A DNA stretch of 64,000 bases from Proteobacteria bacterium ST_bin12 (GTDB taxonomy: Bacteria > Pseudomonadota > Gammaproteobacteria > Burkholderiales > Methylophilaceae), in contig MSXP01000001.1 in assembly GCA_002083635.1 (NCBI GenBank), forward strand, positions 124,001 through 188,000, written 5' to 3'. The position numbers and the translations under genes are program-made. Below are positions 1 through 9,574 of the stretch, piece after piece (position 1 is the stretch's first letter; every line of letters starts with the position of its first letter). The notes beneath the pieces are model-generated. The model saw only the letters and a program-made list of their open reading frames with translations, searched no databases and was not told the DNA's origin.

Positions 1-221
1 CGTGACAAAACTAAACGCGAATAAAAGTTGAATGACAAATTTAGATAGCGAGCGGCTGCGAATATTCATTGTGATATACTCAAATGCGTTAATTAAAACG
101 CCATTCTATCAATAGCGTAGCTAGCATCCAATAGCCCATTTAACATACAGGGCCGATTAGTTAGGTTTTAACGCAAAATTGTGTAAATTTAATGTCATAA
201 CTCTATTTTTATCTTTTATTC

Positions 222-1661
222 ATGCTAAAAATCTACAACACGCTAAGCCGCGAAAAACAAACCTTTATCCCGATTGAACCCAATAAAGTACGCATGTATG
301 TGTGCGGCATGACTGTGTACGATTTTTGCCATTTGGGCCACGCTCGCGTGATGGTGGTTTTCGATATGGTTACGCGCTGGTTTCGCGCATCCAATTATGA
401 GGTGACTTACGTTAGAAACATCACCGATATTGACGACAAAATCATCAAACGTGCCAATGAAAATAATGAAACAATTGATGTGTTAACGCAACGTTTTATT
501 GACGCGATGGACGAAGATTCTGCCAAATTAGGCATTATTCGCCCCGATATCGAACCGCGCGCCACCCAATATATTGATGGCATGATTAACATGATAAGTG
601 CCTTAATTGAAAAAGGCCATGCCTACCACGCCGCCAATGGCGATGTGTTTTACAGTGTGCGTAGCTTTGCCGATTACGGCAAATTGTCGGGCAAAAGTTT
701 AGACGATTTACGCGCAGGCGAACGCGTAGAAGTGGATAGTTTTAAAAAAGATGCGATGGATTTTGTGCTGTGGAAATCGGTTAAGCCAAACGAGCCTAAT
801 TGGGATTCACCTTGGGGTAAAGGCCGCCCCGGCTGGCATATTGAATGCTCTGTGATGAGCGGTGAGCATCTCGGTGCGCATTTTGATATTCATGGCGGCG
901 GACAGGATTTACAGTTTCCGCACCATGAAAACGAAATCGCACAAAGTGAGGCAACCCACAGTTGCCAAATGGCGAATTACTGGATGCACAATGGTTTTGT
1001 GCGTGTTGATGATGAAAAAATGTCCAAATCGCTGGGCAACTTTTTTACCATTCGCGAAGTGTTAACTAAATATGACGCTGAAGTTGTGCGCTTCTTTATT
1101 CTGCGCGCGCATTATCGCAGCCCGCTGAATTATTCGGACAAACATTTAGATGACGCAAAACTAGCATTAACTCGCTTATACACTGCTTTGCGTGGATATG
1201 AAATCGCGGAATCGCTAATTGATTGGCAACATCCACAAGCCATACGCTTTAAATACGCGATGGACGATGACTTTAATACGCCAGAAGCGATGGCGGTATT
1301 GTTTGATTTGGCTAATGAAGTGAATAGAACCAAATCAGTTGAAGTAGCTAGTTTGCTAAAAAATCTAGGAAAAATTATTGGTTTACTGCAACGTGACCCG
1401 AATGAGTTTTTGCAAGGCAAAGCTGAGATTCAAACTCTGAAACCAAATCTGCTAGTTAATGAAAATCAGTTTTACCTAGCCGAAGTAGACCTATCTACAG
1501 TAAATGCGGATAGTCTAGAAATACAAAGCCTGATTGTTAAACGCCTAGAAGCAAAGGTATTAAAAGATTTTGCAGAAGCAGACCGCATCCGTAAACAGCT
1601 TGCCGACGCAGGTGTTATTTTAGAAGATACGCCACAAGGCACGACTTGGCGTCGCGCTTAA
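222..1661 (+). CDS. cysS: Cysteinyl-tRNA synthetase
   Basis: Class I aminoacyl-tRNA synthetase that charges tRNA-Cys in the cytoplasm. The 479 residues are a normal full length. The HIGH-type signature HLGH is at residues 37-40 and KMSKS at 266-270. Zinc-site residues are visible as Cys28 (MYVCGMTVYD), the Cys of HIECSVMS and the HHENE segment. No good Shine-Dalgarno precedes the ATG, but the N-terminus MLKIYNTLSR is typical of the family, so the start is kept. argJ follows 32 bp downstream on the same strand. Identification is secure. Confidence 0.98.
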   Translation: MLKIYNTLSREKQTFIPIEPNKVRMYVCGMTVYDFCHLGHARVMVVFDMVTRWFRASNYEVTYVRNITDIDDKIIKRANENNETIDVLTQRFIDAMDEDSAKLGIIRPDIEPRATQYIDGMINMISALIEKGHAYHAANGDVFYSVRSFADYGKLSGKSLDDLRAGERVEVDSFKKDAMDFVLWKSVKPNEPNWDSPWGKGRPGWHIECSVMSGEHLGAHFDIHGGGQDLQFPHHENEIAQSEATHSCQMANYWMHNGFVRVDDEKMSKSLGNFFTIREVLTKYDAEVVRFFILRAHYRSPLNYSDKHLDDAKLALTRLYTALRGYEIAESLIDWQHPQAIRFKYAMDDDFNTPEAMAVLFDLANEVNRTKSVEVASLLKNLGKIIGLLQRDPNEFLQGKAEIQTLKPNLLVNENQFYLAEVDLSTVNADSLEIQSLIVKRLEAKVLKDFAEADRIRKQLADAGVILEDTPQGTTWRRA

Positions 1662-1693
1662 AGATAGATTAAAACATTGAACCAGGAATTGCT

Positions 1694-2920
1694 ATGCCCG
1701 TTAAGTTAACCGCTCCAAAAGCTTCAAATTTATTGCCAGTCAATGGCGTTAAGTTGGGTTTTGCCAAAGCGCATGTACGCAAGCCTGACCGCAAAGATGT
1801 GTTGGTGATGACTTTGCCTGAAAATAGCCGCGTGGCAGGTGTTTTTACGCAAAATCGCTTTTGTGCCGCACCCGTCATTTTGTGCAAAATGCATCTGGCA
1901 GAAACTGCAGGTATTCGCGCTTTGTTGGTGAACACAGGTTGCGCCAATGCAGGTACGGGTGAGGATGGTTTAAAGCGTGCAAAGCAAAGTTGTGATGCCT
2001 TAAGTGCTTTGCTGAATATTTCGCCAAATCAAGTATTGCCGTTTTCAACGGGTGTGATTTTAGAGCCACTGCCAGTGGATAAAGTAATTGCAGGTATGCC
2101 AGCAGCGATTGAAAACTTAACCGAAGATAATTGGCTAAATGCGGCTGAAGCAATTATGACCACGGATATTGTGGCCAAAGGCACATCACGTCAGATTCAG
2201 ATAGCTGGCAAAACGGTGACTATTACTGGTATCAGCAAGGGCAGTGGCATGATTCACCCTAATATGGCGACCATGCTGGGCTATATTGCCACGGATGCCG
2301 CTGTTAGCCAGCCTGCTCTTGAGGCGATTATTCAAGACGCCGTTAACAAATCATTTAACTGCATTACGGTAGATGGCGATACATCAACCAACGATAGCCT
2401 GATTATGATGGCGACCAATTTGGCAGGCAATGCAGAAGTTGCGATTGGTAGCGCAGATTTTATTACCTTGCGCGATGCATTAACCGATGTGGCGATTGAA
2501 CTGGCACAAGCCATTGTGCGCGATGGCGAAGGCGCAACCAAGTTTATGACGGTAACGGTCGAAGGCGGTAAAGACGAGGCAGAATGCCGCAAAGTGGCTT
2601 ATGCCATTGCTCATTCTCCGCTCATTAAAACCGCATTTTTTGCCAGCGACCCTAACTTAGGCCGCATTTTAGCAGCGATTGGTTATGCGGGCATCGACGA
2701 TTTAGATGTAGATAAACTCGATTTGTATTTAGGCGATGTATTGGTCGCCGAAAAAGGTGGCCGCGCGGCTAGCTATCAAGAGAGCCAAGGCGCTGCGATT
2801 ATGAAAGAATCGGATATTTTAGTGCGTGTAGTGTTAAATCGTGGAACTGAAAATATCACGATTTGGACGTGTGATTTTAGTTACGATTACGTCAAAATTA
2901 ACGCAGATTACAGAAGTTAG
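1694..2920 (+). CDS. argJ: Bifunctional glutamate N-acetyltransferase / ornithine acetyltransferase
   Basis: ArgJ recycles the acetyl group from N-acetylornithine to glutamate in arginine synthesis and can also use acetyl-CoA. The family autocleaves at an Ala-Thr bond; here the motif KGSGMIHPNMATML places it at Ala192-Thr193, giving alpha and beta chains. The 408-residue length is normal for the family. The ATG start is preceded by AGGAAT. The first 16 residues look ordinary, with no signal peptide, as expected for a cytoplasmic enzyme. Confidence 0.97.
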   Translation: MPVKLTAPKASNLLPVNGVKLGFAKAHVRKPDRKDVLVMTLPENSRVAGVFTQNRFCAAPVILCKMHLAETAGIRALLVNTGCANAGTGEDGLKRAKQSCDALSALLNISPNQVLPFSTGVILEPLPVDKVIAGMPAAIENLTEDNWLNAAEAIMTTDIVAKGTSRQIQIAGKTVTITGISKGSGMIHPNMATMLGYIATDAAVSQPALEAIIQDAVNKSFNCITVDGDTSTNDSLIMMATNLAGNAEVAIGSADFITLRDALTDVAIELAQAIVRDGEGATKFMTVTVEGGKDEAECRKVAYAIAHSPLIKTAFFASDPNLGRILAAIGYAGIDDLDVDKLDLYLGDVLVAEKGGRAASYQESQGAAIMKESDILVRVVLNRGTENITIWTCDFSYDYVKINADYRS

Positions 2921-2937
2921 TTGCCAAAACTTAACCC

Positions 2938-3813
2938 GTGAATTCGCTTGAAAATTTAATCAGTCGCGCTGAAAGCTTAATCGATAAGCTTGAAAGCTTG
3001 TTACCGAAAGCCAATCAGCTAATTGATTGGAATGCCGTTGCATGGCGCTGGGTCATGCAAAGTGGCAAAGGTTATATGCAGGCGATTGCGCATCCGCATC
3101 AAATTCAGTTAACCAATATCCATTTTGTGGACGTGCAAAAAGCAGAAATCGTGCGTAACACACGCCAGTTTTTAGCTGGCTTACCTGCCAATAATGTCTT
3201 GCTGACAGGTGCGCGCGGCACAGGGAAATCATCGCTGATTAAAGCGTTGTTAACCGAATATTCGGCGCAAAATTTACGTTTGATTGAGGTTGAAAAGCAA
3301 GATTTAATTCACCTAGGTGAAATCGTGCAATTGATTCGCGAGCGGTCAGAAAAATTCATCATCTTTTGCGATGATTTAACGTTTGAAGCAAATGATGCCA
3401 GCTATAAAGCGTTAAAAGTGGTGCTAGATGGTTCTGTGGCAAATATCTCAAACAATGTGTTGGTATACGCAACATCGAATAGAAAAAATTTGATGCCAGA
3501 ATATATGGTTGATAATCTAGCAACAAAATATGCTGATGGCGAAATTAGGCCAAGCGATACGATTGAGGAAAAAACTGCTTTGGCAGAGAGATTTGGTTTG
3601 TGGCTGTCATTTTACGCGTTTGACCAAGAGGAATATTTGGCCATTGCCAAAAACTGGCTGCAAACATTCGGTTTAGATTTTGACGAAGCCGCACAAAAAG
3701 CGGCGTTGCAATTTACGCATACGCGCGGCGCGCGCAGTGGCCGCGTGGCTTATCAATTTGCGCGTGATTACGCAGGAAAAATCGGCCTCAATAATTCATC
3801 ATTGCATGACTAA
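2938..3813 (+). CDS. DUF815-family P-loop ATPase
   Basis: AAA-like ATPase of the DUF815 family (PF05673), whose physiological role is not established. The Walker A motif GARGTGKS is at residues 91-98, and a Walker B-like IIFCDDLTF lies about 50 residues later. The family-type segment YATSNRKNLMPEYM is also present. The start codon is GTG, 17 bp after argJ. The 3' end overlaps the following Nudix/ThiE gene by 8 bp, so the two are probably translationally coupled. This neighbourhood (argJ - DUF815 - mutT) is common in betaproteobacteria. Confidence 0.9.
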   Translation: MNSLENLISRAESLIDKLESLLPKANQLIDWNAVAWRWVMQSGKGYMQAIAHPHQIQLTNIHFVDVQKAEIVRNTRQFLAGLPANNVLLTGARGTGKSSLIKALLTEYSAQNLRLIEVEKQDLIHLGEIVQLIRERSEKFIIFCDDLTFEANDASYKALKVVLDGSVANISNNVLVYATSNRKNLMPEYMVDNLATKYADGEIRPSDTIEEKTALAERFGLWLSFYAFDQEEYLAIAKNWLQTFGLDFDEAAQKAALQFTHTRGARSGRVAYQFARDYAGKIGLNNSSLHD

Positions 3814-4762
3814 GCTTGTACAAGTTGCGGTTGCCATCATTCAAAAGCCCGATAGACAGTTTTTGATGGCTAGTCGCCCTGCAGGTAAAGGCTGGGCTGG
3901 CTGGTGGGAATTTCCAGGTGGCAAAATTGAAGCAAACGAAACACCACAACAAGGCTTAATCCGTGAGTTGCAAGAAGAGTTAGGCATCACACCCACCAAA
4001 ACCCAAGCGTGGTTAACGCGCCGTTACGATTATCCTGCCACGCATGACTCACTTGCTAAAACGGTTGAGCTGCATTTTTATTTTGTTACCGAGTGGCAGG
4101 GCGACTTAACACCTTTAGAAGGCCAACAACTCAGTTGGCAAACGCCAGAAAATATCACGGTTGCACCGGTTTTGCCAGCCAACGCGCCCATTATGCACGC
4201 GCTCGCATTGCCTGCTGTTTACGCGATTAGCAATTTGCAAGAAATGGGTGAGCAGGCGTTTTTAATTGCGTTGGAAAGGCAACTAAAACAAGGTTTAAAG
4301 CTGATTCAAGTGCGTGAAAAGCAATTATCAATGGCAGACTTAACCTATTTTTTAAGTCAAATTATTACGATGGCAAAAAAATATGGCGCAAAAGTGTTGA
4401 TTAACAGCGATATTCCTTTGGCACAAAAAATGGGTGTGGATGGCGTGCATTTACCCAGTGCGCAATTGATGTCTTTGCAAGAAAAGCCAAACAATTTAAT
4501 GGTGGCCGCCTCTTGCCACAACGCGCAAGAAGTGGCACATGCGGAAAAATTGGGACTGGATTTTGTGGTGCTATCGCCAGTCAAACCCACCAAAAGTCAT
4601 GAAAATTCGCCAACTTTGGGGTGGCAACAATTTCAACAAATGATTGCGCAAACCACCATTCCTGTTTACGCGCTTGGCGGATTGAATCCATCAGATTTGC
4701 CGCAAGCTTTAGAATGTGGCGCGCGCGGAATTGCGATGCAGCGCGCGGTTTGGGAAAGTTAA
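3806..4762 (+). CDS. Nudix hydrolase (MutT-like) fused to a ThiE/TenI-like domain
   Basis: Two-domain protein of 318 residues. The N-terminal half is a MutT-type Nudix hydrolase: the Nudix box begins GGKIEANE and ends RELQEELGI. MutT enzymes sanitise 8-oxo-dGTP. The C-terminal half is thiamine-phosphate-synthase-like, with INSD, GVHLPS, SCHN and ALGGLNPSD segments. The ATG at 3806 overlaps the DUF815 stop and fits the MutT N-terminus; a longer in-frame ORF beginning at 3680 lies inside the previous gene and is not used. Such MutT-ThiE fusions are known in proteobacteria; whether the second half makes thiamine phosphate is uncertain. Confidence 0.9.
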   Translation: MTKLVQVAVAIIQKPDRQFLMASRPAGKGWAGWWEFPGGKIEANETPQQGLIRELQEELGITPTKTQAWLTRRYDYPATHDSLAKTVELHFYFVTEWQGDLTPLEGQQLSWQTPENITVAPVLPANAPIMHALALPAVYAISNLQEMGEQAFLIALERQLKQGLKLIQVREKQLSMADLTYFLSQIITMAKKYGAKVLINSDIPLAQKMGVDGVHLPSAQLMSLQEKPNNLMVAASCHNAQEVAHAEKLGLDFVVLSPVKPTKSHENSPTLGWQQFQQMIAQTTIPVYALGGLNPSDLPQALECGARGIAMQRAVWES

Positions 4763-4787
4763 ATTAAACGTAATAAAAATACATATT

Positions 4788-4819
4788 AAAAACTTAACCA
4801 AAAATTGGGTTAAGTTTTT
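4788..4819. terminator. Bidirectional intrinsic terminator
   Basis: Perfect 12-bp inverted repeat (arms 4788-4799 and 4808-4819, loop of 8) flanked by A-runs and T-runs. It lies between the convergent Nudix/ThiE gene and the PCu(A)C gene; the right arm overlaps the end of the PCu(A)C gene. It can serve both strands. Confidence 0.8.
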
Positions 4820-5249
4820 AATTGGTTTCTTTAATCGGCAACACCACTTCTTGTTGCGTGATATTGTTGTCTTTGTCTTTAAAGCTTAGTTTGAATTTCA
4901 CTTCTTCGCCTGCTTTTAACGGTTTTTTCAAATCAAATAACATTAAGTGAAAGCCGCCCGGCGCTAATTTTTCCACTTTGCCCGCTGGTAAAGGCAAGTT
5001 TTCTAACATGCGCATTTTCATCACGCCATTTTTCATGCTCATGCTGTGGATTTCAACCGAGCCAGCGGATGGCGACTCAGCCGCAACTAGTGCGCTATCT
5101 TGGGTGCTTTTAAGCGCCATATATGCTGCACCAACTTTTTGCCCTGGCGCATTTGCGCGCACCCACGCATCGCTGATATTGACCTCTGCATAGGCTTGAA
5201 AACTGCTTAACACAGAAACTAAAACTGCGGTTCTAAATAATACTTTCAT
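4818..5249 (-). CDS. Periplasmic copper chaperone PCu(A)C
   Basis: PCu(A)C proteins bind Cu(I) in the periplasm and deliver it to the CuA centre of cytochrome oxidase or help copper handling. A Sec signal peptide covers residues 1-21 (ending AYA). The copper motif H-x10-M-x21-H-x-M is complete: His68, Met79, His101 and Met103. The 143-residue length is typical. The gene is single, facing the Nudix gene and separated from it by a bidirectional terminator. It fits the copper theme of the window (copper-uptake locus at 24-30 kb, bufferins at 38-56 kb). Confidence 0.95.
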   Translation of the reverse strand: MKVLFRTAVLVSVLSSFQAYAEVNISDAWVRANAPGQKVGAAYMALKSTQDSALVAAESPSAGSVEIHSMSMKNGVMKMRMLENLPLPAGKVEKLAPGGFHLMLFDLKKPLKAGEEVKFKLSFKDKDNNITQQEVVLPIKETN

Positions 5250-5319
5250 CGCTAAATCACCTTTTTGAATAGTAAGAATGTGACAAATAGCTGCACATAA
5301 AATTGCATCTATTTGTTTT

Positions 5320-5508
5320 TTAGTTCAATTCATCCTCTTGGTTTGGTGGTGAATTGTCTGGAATTTTATAGTTCTCATTTGCCCAATCGCCTAAATCAAT
5401 CAGCTGGCAACGTTCAGAGCAAAATGGTCGATATTTGTTGTTAAGGCTGTATTCAATGAGTTTTTTGCAATGTGGGCAGGCGACTAAACGGGGTTTTACA
5501 TCAGACAT
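5320..5508 (-). CDS. yacG: DNA gyrase inhibitor YacG
   Basis: Small zinc protein (62 residues) that in E. coli binds GyrB and inhibits gyrase. The four zinc-ligand cysteines are Cys11, Cys14, Cys30 and Cys34 (CPHC and CSERC), followed by the family segment DLGDWANE. The ATG at 5508 is chosen over a TTG six codons upstream because it gives the usual N-terminus. A GAGG lies 12 bp upstream. Its place next to zapD and coaE is the usual one. Confidence 0.93.
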   Translation of the reverse strand: MSDVKPRLVACPHCKKLIEYSLNNKYRPFCSERCQLIDLGDWANENYKIPDNSPPNQEDELN

Positions 5509-5569
5509 ACTACGGTAAATCCTCAATGCTTATCTTGTATTGTTAAGTCTAGTATTATAAGTCGCTGAG

Positions 5570-6328
5570 TTAAAGATTACACAGCGTCATTGTAAAATCA
5601 ATGGCATGGTCACACTGTTTAGGTTTTTGTACGAAGTCTAGGCCGTTAAAACGTACATTAATCGCATATTTATTCGCGCTGACTTCTGGAAAACACGGGC
5701 ACAAATCATCTATTTGTATAATCAACATTTGCGCAGGCTTTGCACCGCCCAGCATTTGCTGAAAAAATCCAGTGTCAACATGGTGTTGTGTTGCTACGCC
5801 GCTGCCGCGCAAAATATGCAAAATAGTTTTAATTGCATCATACATTGGCATCAGCTTTGCTAGCCAGCCGTCAAAATCTTGTTTTCGTTTTAGGCCATCT
5901 AGGTTGAGCCAATGATGGTATGAAGGAATATCAAACTGACAAACGCCCCCTGGAATGCCAGCGCGCTGCTTAATGCTCATCAACCATTCGTTTTCACGTA
6001 AATGTTGGCCTAACTTTGCGCTATCACTTCTGAGGGTGGTCGAACATGCGCCAATTTGTTTGAGGATTTTGTCTAGAACGGCTTCTGCGATAACAGGGTT
6101 GCCACGCAAATTTTGCATAGATAAACGCTGTCGGTCTAATTCTTGTACCAAATCCATTTTAAGATCAGCGCGGTCGATGATATCCAGCATTTGCAGCAAT
6201 GATATGAGCGCGCTGTGGTGATTATGCTGATGCTGGGCATCAACATTAAGCAGCACTTTTGAAAAGAGATCTTCTAATCGTAAAAGTGTGCGTATGCGCT
6301 CGTTAAATGGAAATTCGTAGCTAGACAT
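5570..6328 (-). CDS. zapD: Cell division protein ZapD
   Basis: ZapD (DUF1342) is a cytoplasmic FtsZ-ring-associated protein that cross-links FtsZ filaments. The 252-residue protein shows the family's N-terminal FPFNERIRTLLRLE and internal LRENEWLMSIKQR segments. It lies between coaE and yacG on the same strand, matching the conserved pilD-coaE-zapD-yacG order. Confidence 0.95.
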   Translation of the reverse strand: MSSYEFPFNERIRTLLRLEDLFSKVLLNVDAQHQHNHHSALISLLQMLDIIDRADLKMDLVQELDRQRLSMQNLRGNPVIAEAVLDKILKQIGACSTTLRSDSAKLGQHLRENEWLMSIKQRAGIPGGVCQFDIPSYHHWLNLDGLKRKQDFDGWLAKLMPMYDAIKTILHILRGSGVATQHHVDTGFFQQMLGGAKPAQMLIIQIDDLCPCFPEVSANKYAINVRFNGLDFVQKPKQCDHAIDFTMTLCNL

Positions 6329-6374
6329 CGTGAGAAATAAAGTCTGCTTACTTATAGTGTTAAATTGATGCAGA

Positions 6375-6992
6375 TTATGAGATTGTTTTGCTAAGTATGC
6401 AAGTATTAATGTAATTTTTATGAATTAGCAATATTTTTTCGCGCAAATTTTCTACATTTCCGTTGTTTTCAATCACATCATTTGCCAGTGTTAATCGCTT
6501 TTTACGGGATGTTTGCGCCTCAATAATGGCGGTAATTTGTGATTCTGGTAATTGACTGCGCGCTTTAACACGCGAAATTTGCGTTTTTTCATCGCAATCA
6601 ATCACCAAAATACGGTCAATGTGCGGCGAATAGCGCGGGCTCTCAAACAGCAACGGGATGGCCAATATTTGGTAAGGCGCATCAACGTGTTGCTGTAGTT
6701 GCTCAACCGCTTCTGCATAAATGGCTGGGTGCAATATGGCATTTAATTTTGCTAGAGCGTTTTTGTCGTTAAAAACTAAATCGCGCATGGCACAACGGTC
6801 TAAAGCGCCGTCTGATGTGATGTATTGACTGCCAAAATTAACTTCTAGCTCATTAACCAGAGGTTGTTTGGCGGCGGTAAGTTGATGTGATATTGCATCT
6901 ACATCGGTTACGGGAACGCCAAGCTCAGCAAATATCTTAGCGGCTTCTGATTTGCCGCTACCAATGCCGCCAGTTAATGCCACAACATACAT
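6375..6992 (-). CDS. coaE: Dephospho-CoA kinase
   Basis: Final step of coenzyme A synthesis, phosphorylation of the 3'-OH of dephospho-CoA. The P-loop GGIGSGKS is at residues 8-15, followed by the substrate-site segment VTDVDAISHQL. Internal motifs HPAIYAE and IPLLFES are typical. The 205-residue length is normal. The start lies 2 bp after the pilD stop, so the two genes are co-transcribed. Confidence 0.97.
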   Translation of the reverse strand: MYVVALTGGIGSGKSEAAKIFAELGVPVTDVDAISHQLTAAKQPLVNELEVNFGSQYITSDGALDRCAMRDLVFNDKNALAKLNAILHPAIYAEAVEQLQQHVDAPYQILAIPLLFESPRYSPHIDRILVIDCDEKTQISRVKARSQLPESQITAIIEAQTSRKKRLTLANDVIENNGNVENLREKILLIHKNYINTCILSKTIS

Positions 6993-6994
6993 GC

Positions 6995-7864
6995 TTATCC
7001 TAAGTAAAGTCCTGCCAATTGCTGGCCAAAAAATAGCGCGGCAATACCACCTAAGGCTAAAAATGGACCAAAGGGAATCGCTGAGTTGCTACCTTTGCCT
7101 TTAAATAACATAAGGCCAACACCAATCAAAGCACCCGCAACCGAGCTAAGCAAAATAACAGCAGGCAGTAATTGCCAACCAAACCAAGCGCCAATTGCGC
7201 CTAGTAATTTAAAATCGCCATAGCCCATGCCTTCTTTGCCTCTTATCAGCTTAAATAACCAGTACACGCTCCACAAGATTAAATAACCTAGCATGGCGCC
7301 AATGATGGACGATTTTAAATCGGTAAAGCCGCCGATTAAATTGAAGAATAGCCCTAGCCATAACAATGGCAAAGTGATGTCATCTGGTAATAGCTGCGTA
7401 TCGTAATCAATAAAGGTAAGAGTGATTAAGGCGAATATAAAGATAAAGGCAAATAATGCGGCATAGGTATAGCCGAATTGATAGGCCGCTGCGCCAATCA
7501 ATGCGCCCGTCAATGCTTCAATTAACGGATAGCGCATGCTGATTTTGGTTTTGCAGCCTTTGCATTTTCCACCTAGAAACAGGTAGCTAATCACGGGAAT
7601 GTTTTCTAGCGCACCAATTAGATGCCCACATTTAGGGCAGGCAGAGCGTGGTGTCACAATCGTGTATTTTGTTTGCTCTGGCACCTCTTTGCCTTGCAGT
7701 TCTAGGCAGTTTGCATGCCATTCGCGCTCCATCATTTTGGGCAGGCGGTGAATCACCACATTTAAAAAACTGCCAACTAAAAGCCCAAAGATGACTGAAA
7801 CGGTAATAAATACAGTTTGTTCACTACGCATTAAATCAGAAAGTGGTGTTAAAAAATCAAACAT
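6995..7864 (-). CDS. pilD: Type IV prepilin peptidase / N-methyltransferase
   Basis: Inner-membrane aspartic protease (A24) that cleaves and N-methylates type IV prepilins and pseudopilins. The N-terminal zinc motif is complete (Cys76, Cys79, Cys101, Cys104), and the catalytic Asp pair is in FIDYDTQLLPDD and GMGYGDFKL. Multiple hydrophobic helices follow. At 289 residues it is full length. In many betaproteobacteria pilB and pilC lie directly upstream; here the upstream neighbour is instead an unrelated gene on the other strand. Confidence 0.96.
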   Translation of the reverse strand: MFDFLTPLSDLMRSEQTVFITVSVIFGLLVGSFLNVVIHRLPKMMEREWHANCLELQGKEVPEQTKYTIVTPRSACPKCGHLIGALENIPVISYLFLGGKCKGCKTKISMRYPLIEALTGALIGAAAYQFGYTYAALFAFIFIFALITLTFIDYDTQLLPDDITLPLLWLGLFFNLIGGFTDLKSSIIGAMLGYLILWSVYWLFKLIRGKEGMGYGDFKLLGAIGAWFGWQLLPAVILLSSVAGALIGVGLMLFKGKGSNSAIPFGPFLALGGIAALFFGQQLAGLYLG

Positions 7865-8052
7865 AAGGTCCCCAAATGAGCCTGAAAGTTAAGGTAAACT
7901 GTACATATCATCGCATCGTTAAACTAAGTGTGCAACTTGGTAAGCTGATATTAAATGCAAGGCGCTAATCTTTTGGCGTTAAAATTGCTTGAAATAAAGC
8001 GTTAAGTCACCATGTAATGATGAGATGTTGATGCAAGCGTTTAGGAAACAAT

Positions 8053-8460
8053 ATGACCAATCAAAAAGAAACATTAATGAATACCAGAGAATTAATCGAG
8101 TTGAATAATATCGACCATCCTGCTTGGGATGAGCCGATTATTTGCCGTGTAGAAGTAGACCTGCCGGGCTGGTTAAAACAATTAACAGGTGGCAAACAGT
8201 GGGAAGTGTACGGCGAGGATGAGGCGGAAACTTGTATTAGTTTTGCGTTGCGTGAGATGGACGTGCATGAGCATGCGCGTGCAAAAAATAAAACCGCCGC
8301 ATCTAAATTGGCCGAAGTGACGCTTTATCATAATGGTTATGCGGTGGTGGATGTTGATGGAACAGCCCTATTTGATGGTACGTTGACCAACGGCACCAGC
8401 GATTGCGCGCATTTAAGTTATTTTCATGCAGAAAGCGGCGAGCCGATTACCTTGAATTAA
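8053..8460 (+). CDS. Conserved-looking hypothetical protein
   Basis: A 135-residue soluble protein with no signal peptide or membrane segment that I do not recognise. It is acidic, with segments such as DLPGWLKQLTGGKQWEVYGEDEAE and a C-terminal half that may form a small beta domain. AGGA lies about 7 bp upstream of the first ATG; a second in-frame ATG nine codons in is an alternative start. It stands alone between pilD (divergent) and ispB (convergent). The codon use resembles the neighbours, so it is likely a real gene. Confidence 0.65.
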   Translation: MTNQKETLMNTRELIELNNIDHPAWDEPIICRVEVDLPGWLKQLTGGKQWEVYGEDEAETCISFALREMDVHEHARAKNKTAASKLAEVTLYHNGYAVVDVDGTALFDGTLTNGTSDCAHLSYFHAESGEPITLN

Positions 8461-8490
8461 GGCTTTATTGACGCGTTTTAAAAGCGCGTG

Positions 8491-9471
8491 TTAATAAGAA
8501 CGCGTCACTGCAAAATCAGCCAAATCCAATAGCGATTGTTTGTAAATAGAGTCAGGAAAATGCGCAATCGCTGCACATCCTTGTGCGGCCTCTTGTTTGG
8601 CTAGATATAACACATATTCATTTGCCTGCGAGGCTTTTACTGCAGCTAATACGCTATCTAAATCCTCCAAGCCACCTGCATTGATGGCCTTACGTAGTGT
8701 ATCGGCTTCGGCGGGTGAGCTGTGGGCAATGGCGTATAATAGAGGCAGCGTTGGTTTGCCTTCACTTAAATCATCACCTAAGTTCTTGCCAATCATGTCA
8801 GGGTCGCCACTCAAGTCCAGCACATCATCCACCAATTGAAAAGCGGTACCTAACTTCATACCGTATAGCGCTAACGCATCTTCGTCTTGTTTGGATGCAT
8901 CATTAATTACCGCGCCTAAGCGCATTGCGGCTTCAAATAGTTTGGCCGTTTTATAGTGGATGACTTTTAAGTATTGTTGTTCGGTAATATCCGCATTATG
9001 AATATTAAGTAGCTGTAAAACTTCGCCTTCGGCAATCACATTGGTGGCTTCAGATAAAATTTCCATGACGCGCATATTTTTTAATTGCACCATCATCTGG
9101 AAAGCGCGTGAATATAAAAAATCACCAACTAAGACGCTAGCGGCATTGCCAAATAAATGATTCGCCGTACTTTTGCCGCGCCGCATCGCTGATTCATCTA
9201 CCACGTCATCATGTAGCAAAGTAGCTGTATGAATAAACTCTACAATAGCAGCCAGTTGATGGTGCGGCGACTGAATAGGGTTGAATAATCCGCTAGAAAG
9301 CAGCACTAAAGCAGGCCGCAGACGCTTGCCACCGCCGTTAATGATGTGTTCGCCAATCGTATTAATCAAACTAACTTCAGAATAAAGAGAGTTGCGAATA
9401 ACCGTGTCGACCGCTTGCATATCAAGCGAAATGGATGATTGAATAGGTTTTAAAGCCACGCGATGCGCCAA
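8491..9471 (-). CDS. ispB: Octaprenyl diphosphate synthase (polyprenyl synthetase)
   Basis: Trans-prenyl transferase that makes the ubiquinone side chain. Both aspartate-rich motifs are visible: DDVVD at residues 88-92 and DDVLD in QLVDDVLDLSGD. The GGGKRLRP segment is typical. The 326-residue frame begins with TTG and has no obvious Shine-Dalgarno; GTG four codons later (9459) is an equally good start. It is divergent from rplU, as in most betaproteobacteria. Confidence 0.95.
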   Translation of the reverse strand: MAHRVALKPIQSSISLDMQAVDTVIRNSLYSEVSLINTIGEHIINGGGKRLRPALVLLSSGLFNPIQSPHHQLAAIVEFIHTATLLHDDVVDESAMRRGKSTANHLFGNAASVLVGDFLYSRAFQMMVQLKNMRVMEILSEATNVIAEGEVLQLLNIHNADITEQQYLKVIHYKTAKLFEAAMRLGAVINDASKQDEDALALYGMKLGTAFQLVDDVLDLSGDPDMIGKNLGDDLSEGKPTLPLLYAIAHSSPAEADTLRKAINAGGLEDLDSVLAAVKASQANEYVLYLAKQEAAQGCAAIAHFPDSIYKQSLLDLADFAVTRSY

Positions 9472-9574
9472 TAATAAAAAGCTAATATAATTAACAATAT
9501 TTTAACACAGGCAGTCGCGGTCTATATTCATCACTTTCAATCAATTCATTCATGCGAATAATTGTGATTTAAGG

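Noticed and set aside
1..221. tRNA or promoter ahead of cysS
   Set aside because: No cloverleaf is seen; a TATACT at 75-80 has no convincing -35 partner.
3680..3805. A 42-codon N-terminal extension of the Nudix/ThiE protein
   Set aside because: The extension lies inside the DUF815 gene and does not resemble MutT; the ATG at 3806 gives the normal start.
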